NCBI GenBank assembly: GCA_945898185.1
Contig: CAMDHP010000005.1
Location: 1 to 53,615 of the forward strand
Direction: 5' to 3'
DNA: 53,615 bases
Source: Akkermansia muciniphila
GTDB lineage: Bacteria; Verrucomicrobiota; Verrucomicrobiia; Opitutales; Opitutaceae
Below the pieces are notes generated by a model, which saw only the letters and a list, made by a program, of their open reading frames with translations, was not told the DNA's origin and did not search any database. Positions 1 through 8,579 of this stretch are shown piece by piece; the first letter of the stretch is position 1, and every line of letters begins with the position of its first letter. The position numbers were made by a program, and so were the translations under genes.

Positions 1-741
1 GTCTTTGGTGCCGGCGCGGCGCTTGATCACCGATTCCACCAGGTCCGAAACGATGGCCAGGATCGCGACGGGCACCGCAATGAATGCGCCCATCAGAGGG
101 GTAAGCCCCAGGGGGAAGTGTGCGGGCAGGAGCGCCGCGAGCCCGGAGCCCACTCCGGCAGAGGTCAACACGCCGCCGACCGCGCCTTCCCAAGTCTTTT
201 TCGGGCTGATGGTGGGCGACATCTTATGTTTGCCGAAGGCTAGCCCGAATAGGAGCGCGCCTACGTCGCAAAATTTTGATACAGCGATCAACCAGATCAC
301 CAAAAGCAGGCCGGTTGATTCCGAGGGCCCCTCGATCCGCATGATGCGCACCATAAACTGGAGCATGAAGGGAATGTAGAGCAGCCCGAAGAGCGTCCAA
401 GCCAGCGTCTCGACTCGGTTATGCGGCTCGCGTTCGCCGAGGATCCGCAAGGCGAAGACAACCACGGCGACCGCCAGCAAGGTGCCCGACGAGGCCATTT
501 CCGGGTGGAGCGGTAACAGGATGGGCGCGTAATAGGGTGTCAGCATGATGACCGCCCCCAGCGTCATCCCGACGCGGTCGAAAGGGTCCATCCCCATCCG
601 GTGCACCATTTGGTAAAATTCCCGCTGGGTCAGCACCGCCACCACGGCCACCAGCCAGACCGCGCCCGTAATGCCGAGATAGTGCACGCACCCGATGATG
701 ATGCCCCAAAGCAGAAAAGTGCTGAATATGCGTTTTACCAC
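1..741 (-). CDS. cdsA: Phosphatidate cytidylyltransferase (CDP-diglyceride synthase), C-terminus cut by window edge
   Basis: Integral membrane enzyme that makes CDP-diacylglycerol from phosphatidate and CTP, the precursor of bacterial phospholipids. Reading the minus strand from a GTG at 741 gives about 247 residues with several hydrophobic membrane segments. The motif SPKKTWEGAVGG lies near residues 178-190, and the family signature S-x-I-K-R-x4-K-D (SVIKRRAGTKD) is at the very end of the visible part, so the last 20-40 residues are outside the window. The GTG is the most upstream start, because an in-frame TAA lies three codons before it. It follows uppS by 64 bp on the same strand. In many bacteria the order is uppS-cdsA-dxr-rseP, so dxr may lie beyond the edge; that is inference. 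Confidence 0.9.
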   Translation of the reverse strand, partial: MVKRIFSTFLLWGIIIGCVHYLGITGAVWLVAVVAVLTQREFYQMVHRMGMDPFDRVGMTLGAVIMLTPYYAPILLPLHPEMASSGTLLAVAVVVFALRILGEREPHNRVETLAWTLFGLLYIPFMLQFMVRIMRIEGPSESTGLLLVIWLIAVSKFCDVGALLFGLAFGKHKMSPTISPKKTWEGAVGGVLTSAGVGSGLAALLPAHFPLGLTPLMGAFIAVPVAILAIVSDLVESVIKRRAGTKD

Positions 742-805
742 GGTGTTTTAAAGGGTGATGGTTGAAAAGAGTGGGGCAGGGCTTGGGCGTGCGAGTTGGG
801 CGGGA

Positions 806-1591
806 CTAGACGATCACATCCCCCGGTCGTTTCGCTTCCGCCTCGGCGCCTGCCGCTCCAAGTTGCTCGGTAATCTGTCCAAAGCGGCGTTCGCGGCCAC
901 GAAACTCCGTAACGGCCGCGATCAGCTCCGTCTTGCCAAAGTCGGGCCAGAGAACCGGCGTGAAAACGAACTCCGCGTAGGCGGCCTGAAGGAGCAGGAA
1001 GTTACTGATGCGCTTCTCGCCTGAAGTGCGGATTACCAGATCCGGATCCGGCAGATCATGCGTATAGAGGTGACGCGAAAAACCCGCCCAACTCGCGGCG
1101 TCATCCAGCGAGGCCTTGCCCGCCACCACCGCCGCCGCGAACGAACGCGCTGCGTCGATTGCCTCGGTGCGAGCCCCGTAGTTGAGCGCGAGAACCAGAG
1201 TGTAGTCGGTAAACCTCGCCGTCGCCGCCATCGCGGCGGCCAACGCGGCGCGCGCGCCACAGGGAAGCTCATCGGTGCGCCCGATGGTTCGGAGGCGGAC
1301 TTTATCGCGAACCATTTTCGGAGTTTCGCGGGTAAGAAATGTTTCCAGGAGCCCCATCAAGCCCCCCACCTCGTCGCCCGGACGGCGCCAGTTTTCTACC
1401 GAAAACGCATACAGCGTCAAACACCGCACTCCGATTTCGCGCGCCGCGTCCACCACGGTGCGCACCGCCTCGACCCCGCGCCGGTGCCCTTCCAGTCGAG
1501 GCAAGCCCCGCTGCTTCGCCCAGCGGCCGTTCCCATCCATAATGATGGCGATGTGCGCGGGCACGGGAAGCGGAGATGCGGCCGGAGTCAT
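806..1591 (-). CDS. uppS: Isoprenyl transferase (undecaprenyl diphosphate synthase)
   Basis: Cytosolic cis-prenyltransferase that condenses isopentenyl diphosphates onto farnesyl diphosphate to build the lipid carrier for peptidoglycan. The 261-residue protein has the usual length. The first conserved block, IIMDGNGRWAKQRG, starts near residue 16 and supplies the Mg-binding Asp19. Later blocks follow in order: LTLYAFSVENW (about 60), LNYGARTEAIDAAR (about 143), and DPDLVIRTSGEKRISNFLL followed by GRERRFG near the C-terminus. The family usually has an R-x-S-x-F-L-L-W arrangement; here the last position is Leu rather than Trp. It is upstream of cdsA on the same strand and probably cotranscribed with it. 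Confidence 0.95.
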   Translation of the reverse strand: MTPAASPLPVPAHIAIIMDGNGRWAKQRGLPRLEGHRRGVEAVRTVVDAAREIGVRCLTLYAFSVENWRRPGDEVGGLMGLLETFLTRETPKMVRDKVRLRTIGRTDELPCGARAALAAAMAATARFTDYTLVLALNYGARTEAIDAARSFAAAVVAGKASLDDAASWAGFSRHLYTHDLPDPDLVIRTSGEKRISNFLLLQAAYAEFVFTPVLWPDFGKTELIAAVTEFRGRERRFGQITEQLGAAGAEAEAKRPGDVIV

Positions 1592-1794
1592 ACGGGTTGG
1601 AGCAGGGGATTACTCATGACCTTCACGGCGGGGCAATGCCGAATCCCTGTCGCGGTCGGCCTTAGTCCTTCGCAACCGGGTTTGCCGGCCCAAGTTTCGT
1701 GCATGCTGCTCCACTCGCTGGCGCGTTATAGGCAAACTCAGCTTCAACTCCTCTCTCCTTGTGCCTCCCTGTCTTGTCACTATGACGGAGAGTG

Positions 1795-2322
1795 ATGCGC
1801 CCCTTCACCATTCTTATTTCCTTCCTCGCTCTTGCCCTCTCTTCGGTAGCCACGGCCGCCGAAGTAACCATCGTGCGTGTCTGGCCCGACTACCGCACCA
1901 GCGAGAGCTTCCTCCGGGTTGACGAGTATTTCGGCGGTCAGGAAAGCGCCCCCGAGCTAGTGGTCCGCTCGCAATCCAGGACACGCGAGGGCTACTATTT
2001 CCTCACCCGCGTGAAGTCTTCGGAAGCGGTGCCCGGCGCCTTACTTGTCGTCGAGACCATCCTCCCCGGCAGCGAAGTCGCCAGCGTCCACTTTCTCTCG
2101 GTTGATCTCCCGCGCGGCAGCCGGGCCGTCTTGGCCGGCCTCACCGGCACCGACTGGCCTGATGCCAAGGTAAAACCCACCGCCTGGCGCGTTCGCCTGC
2201 TCTCCGCCGGCGGTGTAGAACTCGCCCGCCAGCAGAGCTTCCTTTGGGCTCTCCCGCCCGTCGCCGCCTCGGCCAACACCGACGCGACGCCCGCCGCCGA
2301 AACTCCTTCCTCCGCCCCTTAA
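1795..2322 (+). CDS. Exported hypothetical protein
   Basis: I do not recognise this family. The 175-residue product starts MRPFTILISFLALALSS and has a clear Sec signal peptide ending near VATAA, so it should be exported. The mature part begins AEVTIVRVWPDYRTSESFLRVDEYFGG, is predicted as mostly beta and charged, and ends in an Ala/Pro/Thr-rich tail. ATG 1795 is preferred over the GTG at 1792; GGAG at 1787-1790 is a close ribosome binding site. It is divergent from uppS, with about 200 bp between them. Start choice and function are uncertain, but the signal peptide and steady codon use support a real gene. Confidence 0.65.
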   Translation: MRPFTILISFLALALSSVATAAEVTIVRVWPDYRTSESFLRVDEYFGGQESAPELVVRSQSRTREGYYFLTRVKSSEAVPGALLVVETILPGSEVASVHFLSVDLPRGSRAVLAGLTGTDWPDAKVKPTAWRVRLLSAGGVELARQQSFLWALPPVAASANTDATPAAETPSSAP

Positions 2323-2780
2323 ACTTCCCCGCCCGCACCCGCGAATCGTTGGTCATTATTCGTAGGCTATTTCAGATTAGCTCCTTTCGATTGCCCGACC
2401 TGCCCGCCCCATCCGCGAAGAACCTTAAGAATCAAACTCCAAACGCTTCATCGCCGCTGGCCTGCACGGGTAGCTGGATGCCCTCTAAGCCGTCCACATC
2501 GCCGCCCAGACCGGCTTCACTAATGGAGACGCCCCGGCCGCCCAGCTCCAGACCCAGAGCTGCGCCAAATCTTTCCCTGTATTTTTTCCCCGAGCAACGC
2601 GAAGTCTCGCCTTTGTGGGATTTCGCCCAGCCCGACCGTCTCGTTCTCGTTTTTACCTTGCATGATACGAACCCAAACTGACGAAAGATAGGGAGAAAGA
2701 AGGGAGAGAAAGAGCGATCGGAATGCTTCCCTCCATCGTAGGCTTGAACGTGAGTTCAAGTTCCGCCCGCCGCCCTGTGG
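2323..2780. other. Gap with a possible degraded coding remnant
   Basis: No intact gene is visible between the exported protein and the OGG-type glycosylase. In the plus frame running from about 2437 to 2652, a protein-like stretch (KRFIAAGLHG, then AVHIAAQTGFTNGDAPAAQLQ) is interrupted by two stop codons, which could be the remains of a gene. A single TTGGTCATTATTCG at 2349-2362 resembles the heptamer repeat that follows at 2781. Confidence 0.3.
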
Positions 2781-2843
2781 TCATTCGTCATTCCTCATTC
2801 CTCATTCCTCATTCGTCATCCGTCATTCGTCATTCCGCATTCG
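2781..2843. repeat. Tandem 7-bp repeat, nine units of TCATTCS
   Basis: Nine consecutive heptamers fill these 63 bases: TCATTCG or TCATTCC, with single-base variants TCATCCG and GCATTCG. The array ends 32 bp before the preferred ATG of the OGG-type gene at 2876. The reading frame of that gene is open back through the array, so if an upstream start were used, gain or loss of one unit would shift the frame. Confidence 0.85.
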
Positions 2844-2875
2844 CCACCCCGCCTCACGCGGCCACCCTTGCCGAT

Positions 2876-3841
2876 ATGTCGCTCCCTTGGCATCCTTGGC
2901 AACCCGTTCCACCGCTCCCTCACGCCGTAGCCTTCACCCCGTCGTCGCTTGGTGAGCTGCTTGATGGCGGCCAAGCCTTCCGCTGGACCGCCTTGCCCGA
3001 ATCCGCCTTCGAGGGCCAATGGTCCGAACACCATGTCCGGGTCCGCCTCGTGCCCAACGCGAGCAGCACCCTGGAGTTTGCCGCCCCGCTCCACGCCGAT
3101 CCCGCAGCCACCGCCGCCGCTCTCCACTTCTACCTGAGCGGACCGCCCGCCGCGCCCGACGCCCTTCCCTGGCGCAGCGATGCCCACCTCGCCGCCGCCA
3201 TGGCCGCCTTCCCCGGCCTGCGCATCCTCCGCCAACCCTTTGGTGAAACTCTCCTCGGGTTCGTTTGCAGCGCCACAAAACAAATCCCCCAAATCAAACA
3301 GATGCAGGCCCTTCTCGCCGCCCGCCACGGCCGCGCCCTCAACCCCGTCCCCTCCGCCCCTCGAGCATCCAACCGTCCTTCCCAAACAACTAGTCAATCA
3401 TTGATTGACAATATTGTTTTTCATCAACTCCCCACCTGGACCGAGCTCGCCGCCGTGTCCGAAAGCGAATTACGCGCCTGCTCGCTCGGTTTCCGCGCCC
3501 GCCACGTCGCCTCCATCGCTCGCTTCCTCGCCGAAAACCCCGGCTGGCTTGAAGCCACCGAGCACGCCCCCTACCCCGAGGCCAAAGCCCGCCTCATCAC
3601 CCTTCAGGGCGTCGGTGAAAAAGTCGCCGACTGCGTGCTCCTCTTTGGCGCCGGCCGCCTCGAGGCCTTTCCCGTGGACACCTGGATTTTAAAAGCCCTT
3701 GCACGCCGCTACGATCTCGCCGGCTGGGAACCCGCCCAAGTCGCCCACTTCGGCCGCACCCATTTCGGCCCCCAAGCCGGCCTCGCCCAACAATACCTCT
3801 TCGCCTACGAGCGCGCCGCCGCGCGCGGCAAACTAACCTAA
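2876..3841 (+). CDS. 8-oxoguanine DNA glycosylase, OGG type (HhH-GPD)
   Basis: Base-excision repair glycosylase/lyase that removes oxidised guanine. The 321-residue protein has an N-terminal OGG domain (SLGELLDGGQAFRW, about residues 22-35), GLRILRQPFGETLLGFVCSA in the middle, and a helix-hairpin-helix LQGVGEKVADCVLLFGAG. The HhH lysine is residue 249 and the catalytic aspartate of EAFPVDTW is residue 268; these numbers and their spacing match human OGG1 Lys249 and Asp268. ATG 2876 is chosen because the family alignment begins just after it. Between the N-terminal part and LPTWTELAAV, the usual short loop is lengthened by about 20 residues, including TSQSLIDNIV (172-181), which is encoded by a hairpin element (see repeat at 3384). 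Confidence 0.88.
   Translation: MSLPWHPWQPVPPLPHAVAFTPSSLGELLDGGQAFRWTALPESAFEGQWSEHHVRVRLVPNASSTLEFAAPLHADPAATAAALHFYLSGPPAAPDALPWRSDAHLAAAMAAFPGLRILRQPFGETLLGFVCSATKQIPQIKQMQALLAARHGRALNPVPSAPRASNRPSQTTSQSLIDNIVFHQLPTWTELAAVSESELRACSLGFRARHVASIARFLAENPGWLEATEHAPYPEAKARLITLQGVGEKVADCVLLFGAGRLEAFPVDTWILKALARRYDLAGWEPAQVAHFGRTHFGPQAGLAQQYLFAYERAAARGKLT
3384..3420 (+). repeat. Hairpin element with core GTCAATCATTGATTGAC, inside the OGG gene
   Basis: The core at 3393-3409 is flanked by imperfect arms, AAACAACTA on the left and AATATTGTTT on the right. It is read in the frame AGT CAA TCA TTG ATT GAC, giving SQSLID at residues 173-178. The other two sense frames contain TGA. The left arm is nearly identical to the left arm of the copy at 22543. 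Confidence 0.85.
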
Positions 3842-4145
3842 ACCGAATCGGATAGATTACACCGCGGGCACGAGCGGAGGCACCGAGCCCACGAAGCCAA
3901 GTTCACGCCCCTACTCTAATTTTCCTTCATCCGTGTTTATCCGTGAGCATTCGCCGTTACATTTGAGCCGTCTCTTTCGCGTATTTCGTGTAGCGCGTGA
4001 TTAAAAAATTCCGTTTCCCCTCTCCCCGCATCTCTTTCCATTCCTTTTCTCAGTGGCCTCCGTGCGCCCTTCGTGCCCTCTGTGTAACTTCTTCTCCGTC
4101 TCCGCCTACTACGCTTCATCTTGCGCCGCCCCGCGCCTCCCTGCC
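3842..4145. other. Intergenic region with degenerate repeats
   Basis: No gene is seen. The stretch holds fragments of families found elsewhere in the window: ATCCGTGTTTATCCGTG near 3930, TTTCGCGTATTTCGTG near 3976, and TTCGTGCCCTCTGTGTAAC near 4070. No clear promoter or terminator could be assigned. The ispG frame is open back to 4053, but the conserved protein starts only after 4146. Confidence 0.5.
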
Positions 4146-6263
4146 ATGCCTCCGCTCCCCTACACTGCATCCCGTTTCCACACCGTCCGCCGCCGCACCC
4201 GCGAGGTCATGGTAGGCCCCGTCGGCGTCGGCGGCACGAATCCCCTTCGCGTCCAGTCCATGACCACCAGCGACACCCAGGACATCGCTGCCACCGTGCG
4301 GCAGGCCATCGCCCTCGCCGAGGTCGGCTGCGAGATCGTCCGCATCACCGCTCCCAACGTCCAAGCCGCCCGCTGCCTCAAGCCCATCCGCGAGCAATTT
4401 GCCGCCGCCGGCTTTGGCCATATACCGATTATCGCCGATATCCATTTCCTGCCCTCCGCAGCCATGGAGGCCGTGGAGCACGTCGAGAAGATCCGGATCA
4501 ACCCGGGCAACTACGCCGACAAAAAGAAATTCGCGGTCACCGAATACACCGACGCCGCCTACAACGCGGAGCTTGCCCGTATCCACGAGGCCGTGACGCC
4601 GCTTATTCTTCGTTGCAAAGCCCTCGGCCGCAGCGTGCGCATCGGCACCAACCACGGCTCGCTCAGCGACCGCATCATGAACCGCTACGGCGACACTCCT
4701 CTCGGCATGGTGGAGAGCGCCCTCGAGTTCCTCCGAATCTGCCGCGGCCATGGATTTAACGATATCATCCTTTCGATGAAGGCCTCCAACCCCAAGGTCA
4801 TGATCCAGGCCTACCGCCTGCTCGTCGCCCGCATGGACCAGGAGCAGATGGACTATCCCCTCCACCTCGGCGTCACCGAGGCCGGCGACGGCGAGGATGG
4901 CCGCATCAAGTCCGCCATCGGCATCGGCTCCCTGCTCGCCGACGGCCTCGGCGATACCATCCGCGTCTCCCTCACCGAAGACAGCGTTTACGAAATCCCA
5001 GTCGCACAAGCCCTGGCCCGCAAAGCCATGGCTCTTTGGCAGCAACCTACCAATCCATTTTGTCAATCAATGATAGACAAAGTGCAGAAAGAGAACGTCG
5101 TTGAGCGCACCGACTCTATTGATCCGTTTGTTTACGCCAAACGTTCCGTTAACTCGCTCACCATCTCCCCTGATTTCGCCATCGGTCCCGAACTCCCTTC
5201 CCGCGTCGTCACCCGCGTCGCGTCCGTTGCCGCGCTTGCCGAGGCCGCTCAGAAGTTCGCCGCCACCCGCCTCACCGATACCCCGGTTGAAGGACTGCTC
5301 GTCCCCATCGACAACGCCGCCGACCTCGCCGCGCTCAAATCCGCAGCCTTCCCTGCCGGTTCGGTTCCCTTTCTCGATCTCGCCGCCGCGCTGACACCCG
5401 CCGACCTCGCCAGCCTAAATAGCAGTGCGCCCGTTGTGCTGGTGCGAACCTTCGGCTCCTCCCACGTCGACGCCGACGCCCTCGCTGGCTTCGCGAAACT
5501 CGCCCGCGCCAGCGGACACACTCTCGCCCTCGCCACCACGGTCGAGGCGCTCTCCGCGCCCGCCTCACCACTCGCCGCCACCCTTCGTCAACTCGGCGAA
5601 GCGTCGCTTCTCATCACCCTCGACGACGCCGTCCCGGACCCCGCCTTCCGCCACGAGATCGGCCGCTATCGCGCCCTCGCCGATGCCCTCGGCGCCCTCG
5701 GTATCCACGCTCCCCTCTGGATCCGCAGCACCCAATCCGTGCATTCGAGACCGGGCATTCGCCATTGGTCATTATCCGGCACGGCGCCCGCGCCGGATTT
5801 CCTCTCCAGACTGCTCGACGCCTCAGTCCTTTCCGGAGCCTTGCTCTGCGACGGCCTCGGAGACCTCGTGAGCATCGAGACCGAACCCGACCCCGTGCGC
5901 GCGCTCAAGCTCACCTACAACGTCCTTCAAGGCGCCGGCACACGCAGCAGCAAGACGGAGTTCGTCGCCTGCCCGAGCTGCGGCCGCACGCTCTTCGACC
6001 TGCAAACCACGACGCAAAGAATCCGCGCCCGCACCGGACATCTCAAGGGCGTGAAAATCGCCATCATGGGTTGTATCGTGAATGGACCCGGAGAGATGGC
6101 CGACGCCGATTTCGGCTACGTCGGCGGCGCCCCAGCAAAAATCAATCTCTACGTCGGCAAACAGTGCGTTCAATACAACCTTCCCCAAGCCGAAGCCGAC
6201 GAGCACCTCGTCGCCCTCATCAAAGCCCACGGCAAATGGGTCGAGCCGCCGGTCGGCGCGTGA
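4146..6263 (+). CDS. ispG: 4-hydroxy-3-methylbut-2-enyl diphosphate synthase, long form
   Basis: Iron-sulfur enzyme of the MEP isoprenoid pathway that converts MEcPP to HMBPP. The TIM-barrel part starts at about residue 10 (TREVMVGPVGVGGTNPLRVQSMTTSDT). The C-terminal cluster domain carries CPSCGRTLFDLQ and GCIVNGPGEMADADFGYVGG, giving the three cluster cysteines. At 705 residues it is the long type with a central insert domain, as known from plants, Chlamydiae and Bacteroidetes, rather than the roughly 370-residue E. coli type. ATG 4146 fits the family start. Two odd segments lie in variable regions: CQSMIDK (residues 306-312), encoded by a hairpin element, and HSRPGIRHWSLSG, encoded by a heptamer-like repeat at 5742. 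Confidence 0.95.
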   Translation: MPPLPYTASRFHTVRRRTREVMVGPVGVGGTNPLRVQSMTTSDTQDIAATVRQAIALAEVGCEIVRITAPNVQAARCLKPIREQFAAAGFGHIPIIADIHFLPSAAMEAVEHVEKIRINPGNYADKKKFAVTEYTDAAYNAELARIHEAVTPLILRCKALGRSVRIGTNHGSLSDRIMNRYGDTPLGMVESALEFLRICRGHGFNDIILSMKASNPKVMIQAYRLLVARMDQEQMDYPLHLGVTEAGDGEDGRIKSAIGIGSLLADGLGDTIRVSLTEDSVYEIPVAQALARKAMALWQQPTNPFCQSMIDKVQKENVVERTDSIDPFVYAKRSVNSLTISPDFAIGPELPSRVVTRVASVAALAEAAQKFAATRLTDTPVEGLLVPIDNAADLAALKSAAFPAGSVPFLDLAAALTPADLASLNSSAPVVLVRTFGSSHVDADALAGFAKLARASGHTLALATTVEALSAPASPLAATLRQLGEASLLITLDDAVPDPAFRHEIGRYRALADALGALGIHAPLWIRSTQSVHSRPGIRHWSLSGTAPAPDFLSRLLDASVLSGALLCDGLGDLVSIETEPDPVRALKLTYNVLQGAGTRSSKTEFVACPSCGRTLFDLQTTTQRIRARTGHLKGVKIAIMGCIVNGPGEMADADFGYVGGAPAKINLYVGKQCVQYNLPQAEADEHLVALIKAHGKWVEPPVGA
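5055..5085 (-). repeat. Hairpin element inside ispG
   Basis: The sense-strand core GTCAATCAATGATAGAC at 5062-5078 is identical to the sense core in the epimerase gene at 52539-52555. Read on the other strand it fits GTC-TATCATTGATT-GAC. The arms are short and imperfect (CCATTTT against AAAGTGC). It encodes CQSMIDK in the linker between the barrel and the insert domain. Confidence 0.8.
5742..5776 (+). repeat. Degenerate heptamer repeat inside ispG
   Basis: Five consecutive 7-base units, CATTCGA GACCGGG CATTCGC CATTGGT CATTATC, resemble the TCATTCS array at 2781 and the fragment at 2349. The 35 bases are in frame and encode HSRPGIRHWSLS within the insert domain of IspG. Confidence 0.5.
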
Positions 6264-6386
6264 TGCAGTCCCAGGAACGCCTAGCCCCAGCACGGCTCCG
6301 GTCCGCTCGCTGATTTCAGCTTTCAGGTTAGTCCTCCGTTTGCCGGCTCAAAGAACGGGGCATTTCAAAGCCGATTCTGCACGCGC

Positions 6387-8495
6387 TCACGGTGCCAATG
6401 CGTCGAGCACGATGCTAGGCGTGAGAAGTTCGGGGAGAACCTTGGGCTCCGCTGCGCCCGGGATGTAGACGAGGTTGAAGGGGACGGCAGCGCGTTTGAA
6501 GCGGGCGAGCTCGGCGGTGATGAGCGGGTCGCGGTTGGTCCAGTCGCCGCGCAGGGTGGCAACTTTGCGGTCGCGGAAAGTCTTTAACACTTCACCTGAA
6601 CCCGGGCCGTGGAAGATGGCTTTTTTGTTGGTCTGGCAAGTGAAGCACCAGCGGGCGGTAAAATCCACGTAGATGGGGCGACCCTCGGCGCGCAGGGCAG
6701 CTACACGCTCCGCACTCCAGTGCTCCCAGACGATATCGTCGAGCGCTTTTTCCCGGGGCCAGCCATAGACAAAAGCGGCCGCGGCGAGCGCGAGCGAGAC
6801 GGACAACGTGACGCGGCGGGGTTTGGCCGAGGGGGCAGTGGCGTGGCCGTAAAGCCAAAGGGCGAAGGCGAGGCTGGTGAGGGCGAGCACGGCGGTGAGC
6901 AGGCCGTCGGCGTCGAGCTGGCCGGCGAGGATCCAGAGCATCAAGCCGGCAGTGCCGTAGAGCAGGAAGGCCATGCCATGTTTGAGCGTCTCCATCCACA
7001 TCCCGGGGCGGGGCAGGACGCGGAGCGCCGAGGGGAAGGCGGCGAGCACGAGGTAGGGCGTCGAGAGGCCGAGGCCGATGGCGGTAAACACCGCAAAGCT
7101 CGGCAGGGCGGGCAGCGAGAGCGCGGCGCCGAGGGCGGGCGCAAGGAAGGGTGCGCTGCATGGAGTGGCGACGATTGTCGCAAGGACGCCGGTGAAGAAG
7201 GACCCTGCGAGGCCCTGCTTTTGCTGAAGGCCGCCACCGATGGCAGTGGCGCGTAAGGCGAATTCAAATACGCCGGAAAGGTTCAAGGCGAAGGCGAGCA
7301 CGACGGCGGCCAAAGTGAAGACGAACGTAGGATTCTGGAGCTGGAAGCCCCAGCCGAGTTTGTCGCCACCGGCACGAAGAACGGCGAGCACGGCGGCGAG
7401 CACCCAGAAGGAGAGCAGCACGCCGGCGGTGAAGGTGAGGCCGTGAGCGGTGACTTTTTTTCGGTCCGAGCCAGCTTGCTGAACGAAGCCGATGACCTTG
7501 AGACCGAGCACAGGAAAAACGCATGGCATTAGGTTCAAAATGAGGCCGCCTACGAAGGCGAGGAGGAGGAACGGGGCGAGTGGAGCGTCGGCACCGCCTG
7601 CAGCGGAATTACCCATACCCGATGACGAATTTCCACTGGCGGCGGCGGCCGAGATTTCGACGGGGAGGTCGAGCGTGTAGGCGGGGCCGGACGCGAAAGT
7701 AAGCACGCCTTGCAAGCGGGTCGGAGCGGGAATGGCGTAGTCGGAAACAGTCAGGTCGATGACGGTGGTTTCAGGCGAGGCGGCGATGCGGGGCTGGGCT
7801 TGGTCGTAGGCGATGACGGCGTCGGCGGCGAAGAACCACGGTTCGCCGATGGGGGCAGCGGTAGTGTTGTAGTTGAGGCGGATAATTTTTGAGCCTTCGA
7901 AACGGGAGGCGCTAACGACGAACCCCGCCGGTGGCGGGCGGGGAAGGTCAGCGAGGGTTTTGAGCAGGGCCTCGCCCTCAGCGGAGTCGGTGACATTGGC
8001 GGCGATGATCGCACCAGGCGCGGCGGGTGTGAGCGTGATCGATACGTCGGCCGCGCCGGGCACGCAGACATCTTTGCACATGAGCCACTCGGCTTTGGCG
8101 CGGAGCGTAACGGGCGTGCCGGCGGCCAGACCGCGCGGCGGGGTAAGGGTGACGGGAAGGTAGATGACGCCCTCGTAGCCGTTGCCGGAGAGGTTTTTGG
8201 CGGTGTCGTAAACGCGGTAGGGTGTCGGCCACTGGATGGGTTCGGCGGTCCAGCCTGGGGGGAGATCCCAAGCGAGGGTGGTTGGCAGTCCGGTGCCGGG
8301 TTCGCGCCAGTAAGTGTGCCAATGCGGAGCATGAGTGAGACGCAGGCCGACGACGACGGGGGCATCGGAGTGGAATGAGTTTTTGAGGGCGACGAGCGAG
8401 GCCTCAACCTGGGCGCGAACGGCGGACGCGAGGGGGCAGACCGCCACGAGAACGAGTATCAGAAAACGGAGGGGACGGACGAGAGCGGCAAACAT
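6387..8495 (-). CDS. Thiol:disulfide interchange protein, DsbD family
   Basis: Inner-membrane protein that carries reducing power from the cytosol to the periplasm. The 702 residues hold a signal peptide; an N-terminal periplasmic domain (about 30-270) with cysteines 140 and 144 in WLMCKDVCVPG; and a polytopic DsbD/CcdA domain (about 310-560), with LNLMPCVFPVLGLK and ATPCSAPFLAPALG supplying the membrane cysteine pair. A C-terminal thioredoxin-like domain has the motif WCFTCQTNKKAIF. Length and domain order match the DsbD group that carries the PF11412-type N-terminus. It is convergent with ispG. A small membrane-protein gene lies upstream on the same strand, about 85 bp away. Confidence 0.92.
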   Translation of the reverse strand: MFAALVRPLRFLILVLVAVCPLASAVRAQVEASLVALKNSFHSDAPVVVGLRLTHAPHWHTYWREPGTGLPTTLAWDLPPGWTAEPIQWPTPYRVYDTAKNLSGNGYEGVIYLPVTLTPPRGLAAGTPVTLRAKAEWLMCKDVCVPGAADVSITLTPAAPGAIIAANVTDSAEGEALLKTLADLPRPPPAGFVVSASRFEGSKIIRLNYNTTAAPIGEPWFFAADAVIAYDQAQPRIAASPETTVIDLTVSDYAIPAPTRLQGVLTFASGPAYTLDLPVEISAAAASGNSSSGMGNSAAGGADAPLAPFLLLAFVGGLILNLMPCVFPVLGLKVIGFVQQAGSDRKKVTAHGLTFTAGVLLSFWVLAAVLAVLRAGGDKLGWGFQLQNPTFVFTLAAVVLAFALNLSGVFEFALRATAIGGGLQQKQGLAGSFFTGVLATIVATPCSAPFLAPALGAALSLPALPSFAVFTAIGLGLSTPYLVLAAFPSALRVLPRPGMWMETLKHGMAFLLYGTAGLMLWILAGQLDADGLLTAVLALTSLAFALWLYGHATAPSAKPRRVTLSVSLALAAAAFVYGWPREKALDDIVWEHWSAERVAALRAEGRPIYVDFTARWCFTCQTNKKAIFHGPGSGEVLKTFRDRKVATLRGDWTNRDPLITAELARFKRAAVPFNLVYIPGAAEPKVLPELLTPSIVLDALAP

Positions 8496-8579
8496 GGGCG
8501 GAAGCTTAGGTTAATAAGCGGGGCGGGGAAAGGCTCGGCTGACGAAAGCTCTGGCGGCACGGCGCGCGAGAATGATTTT

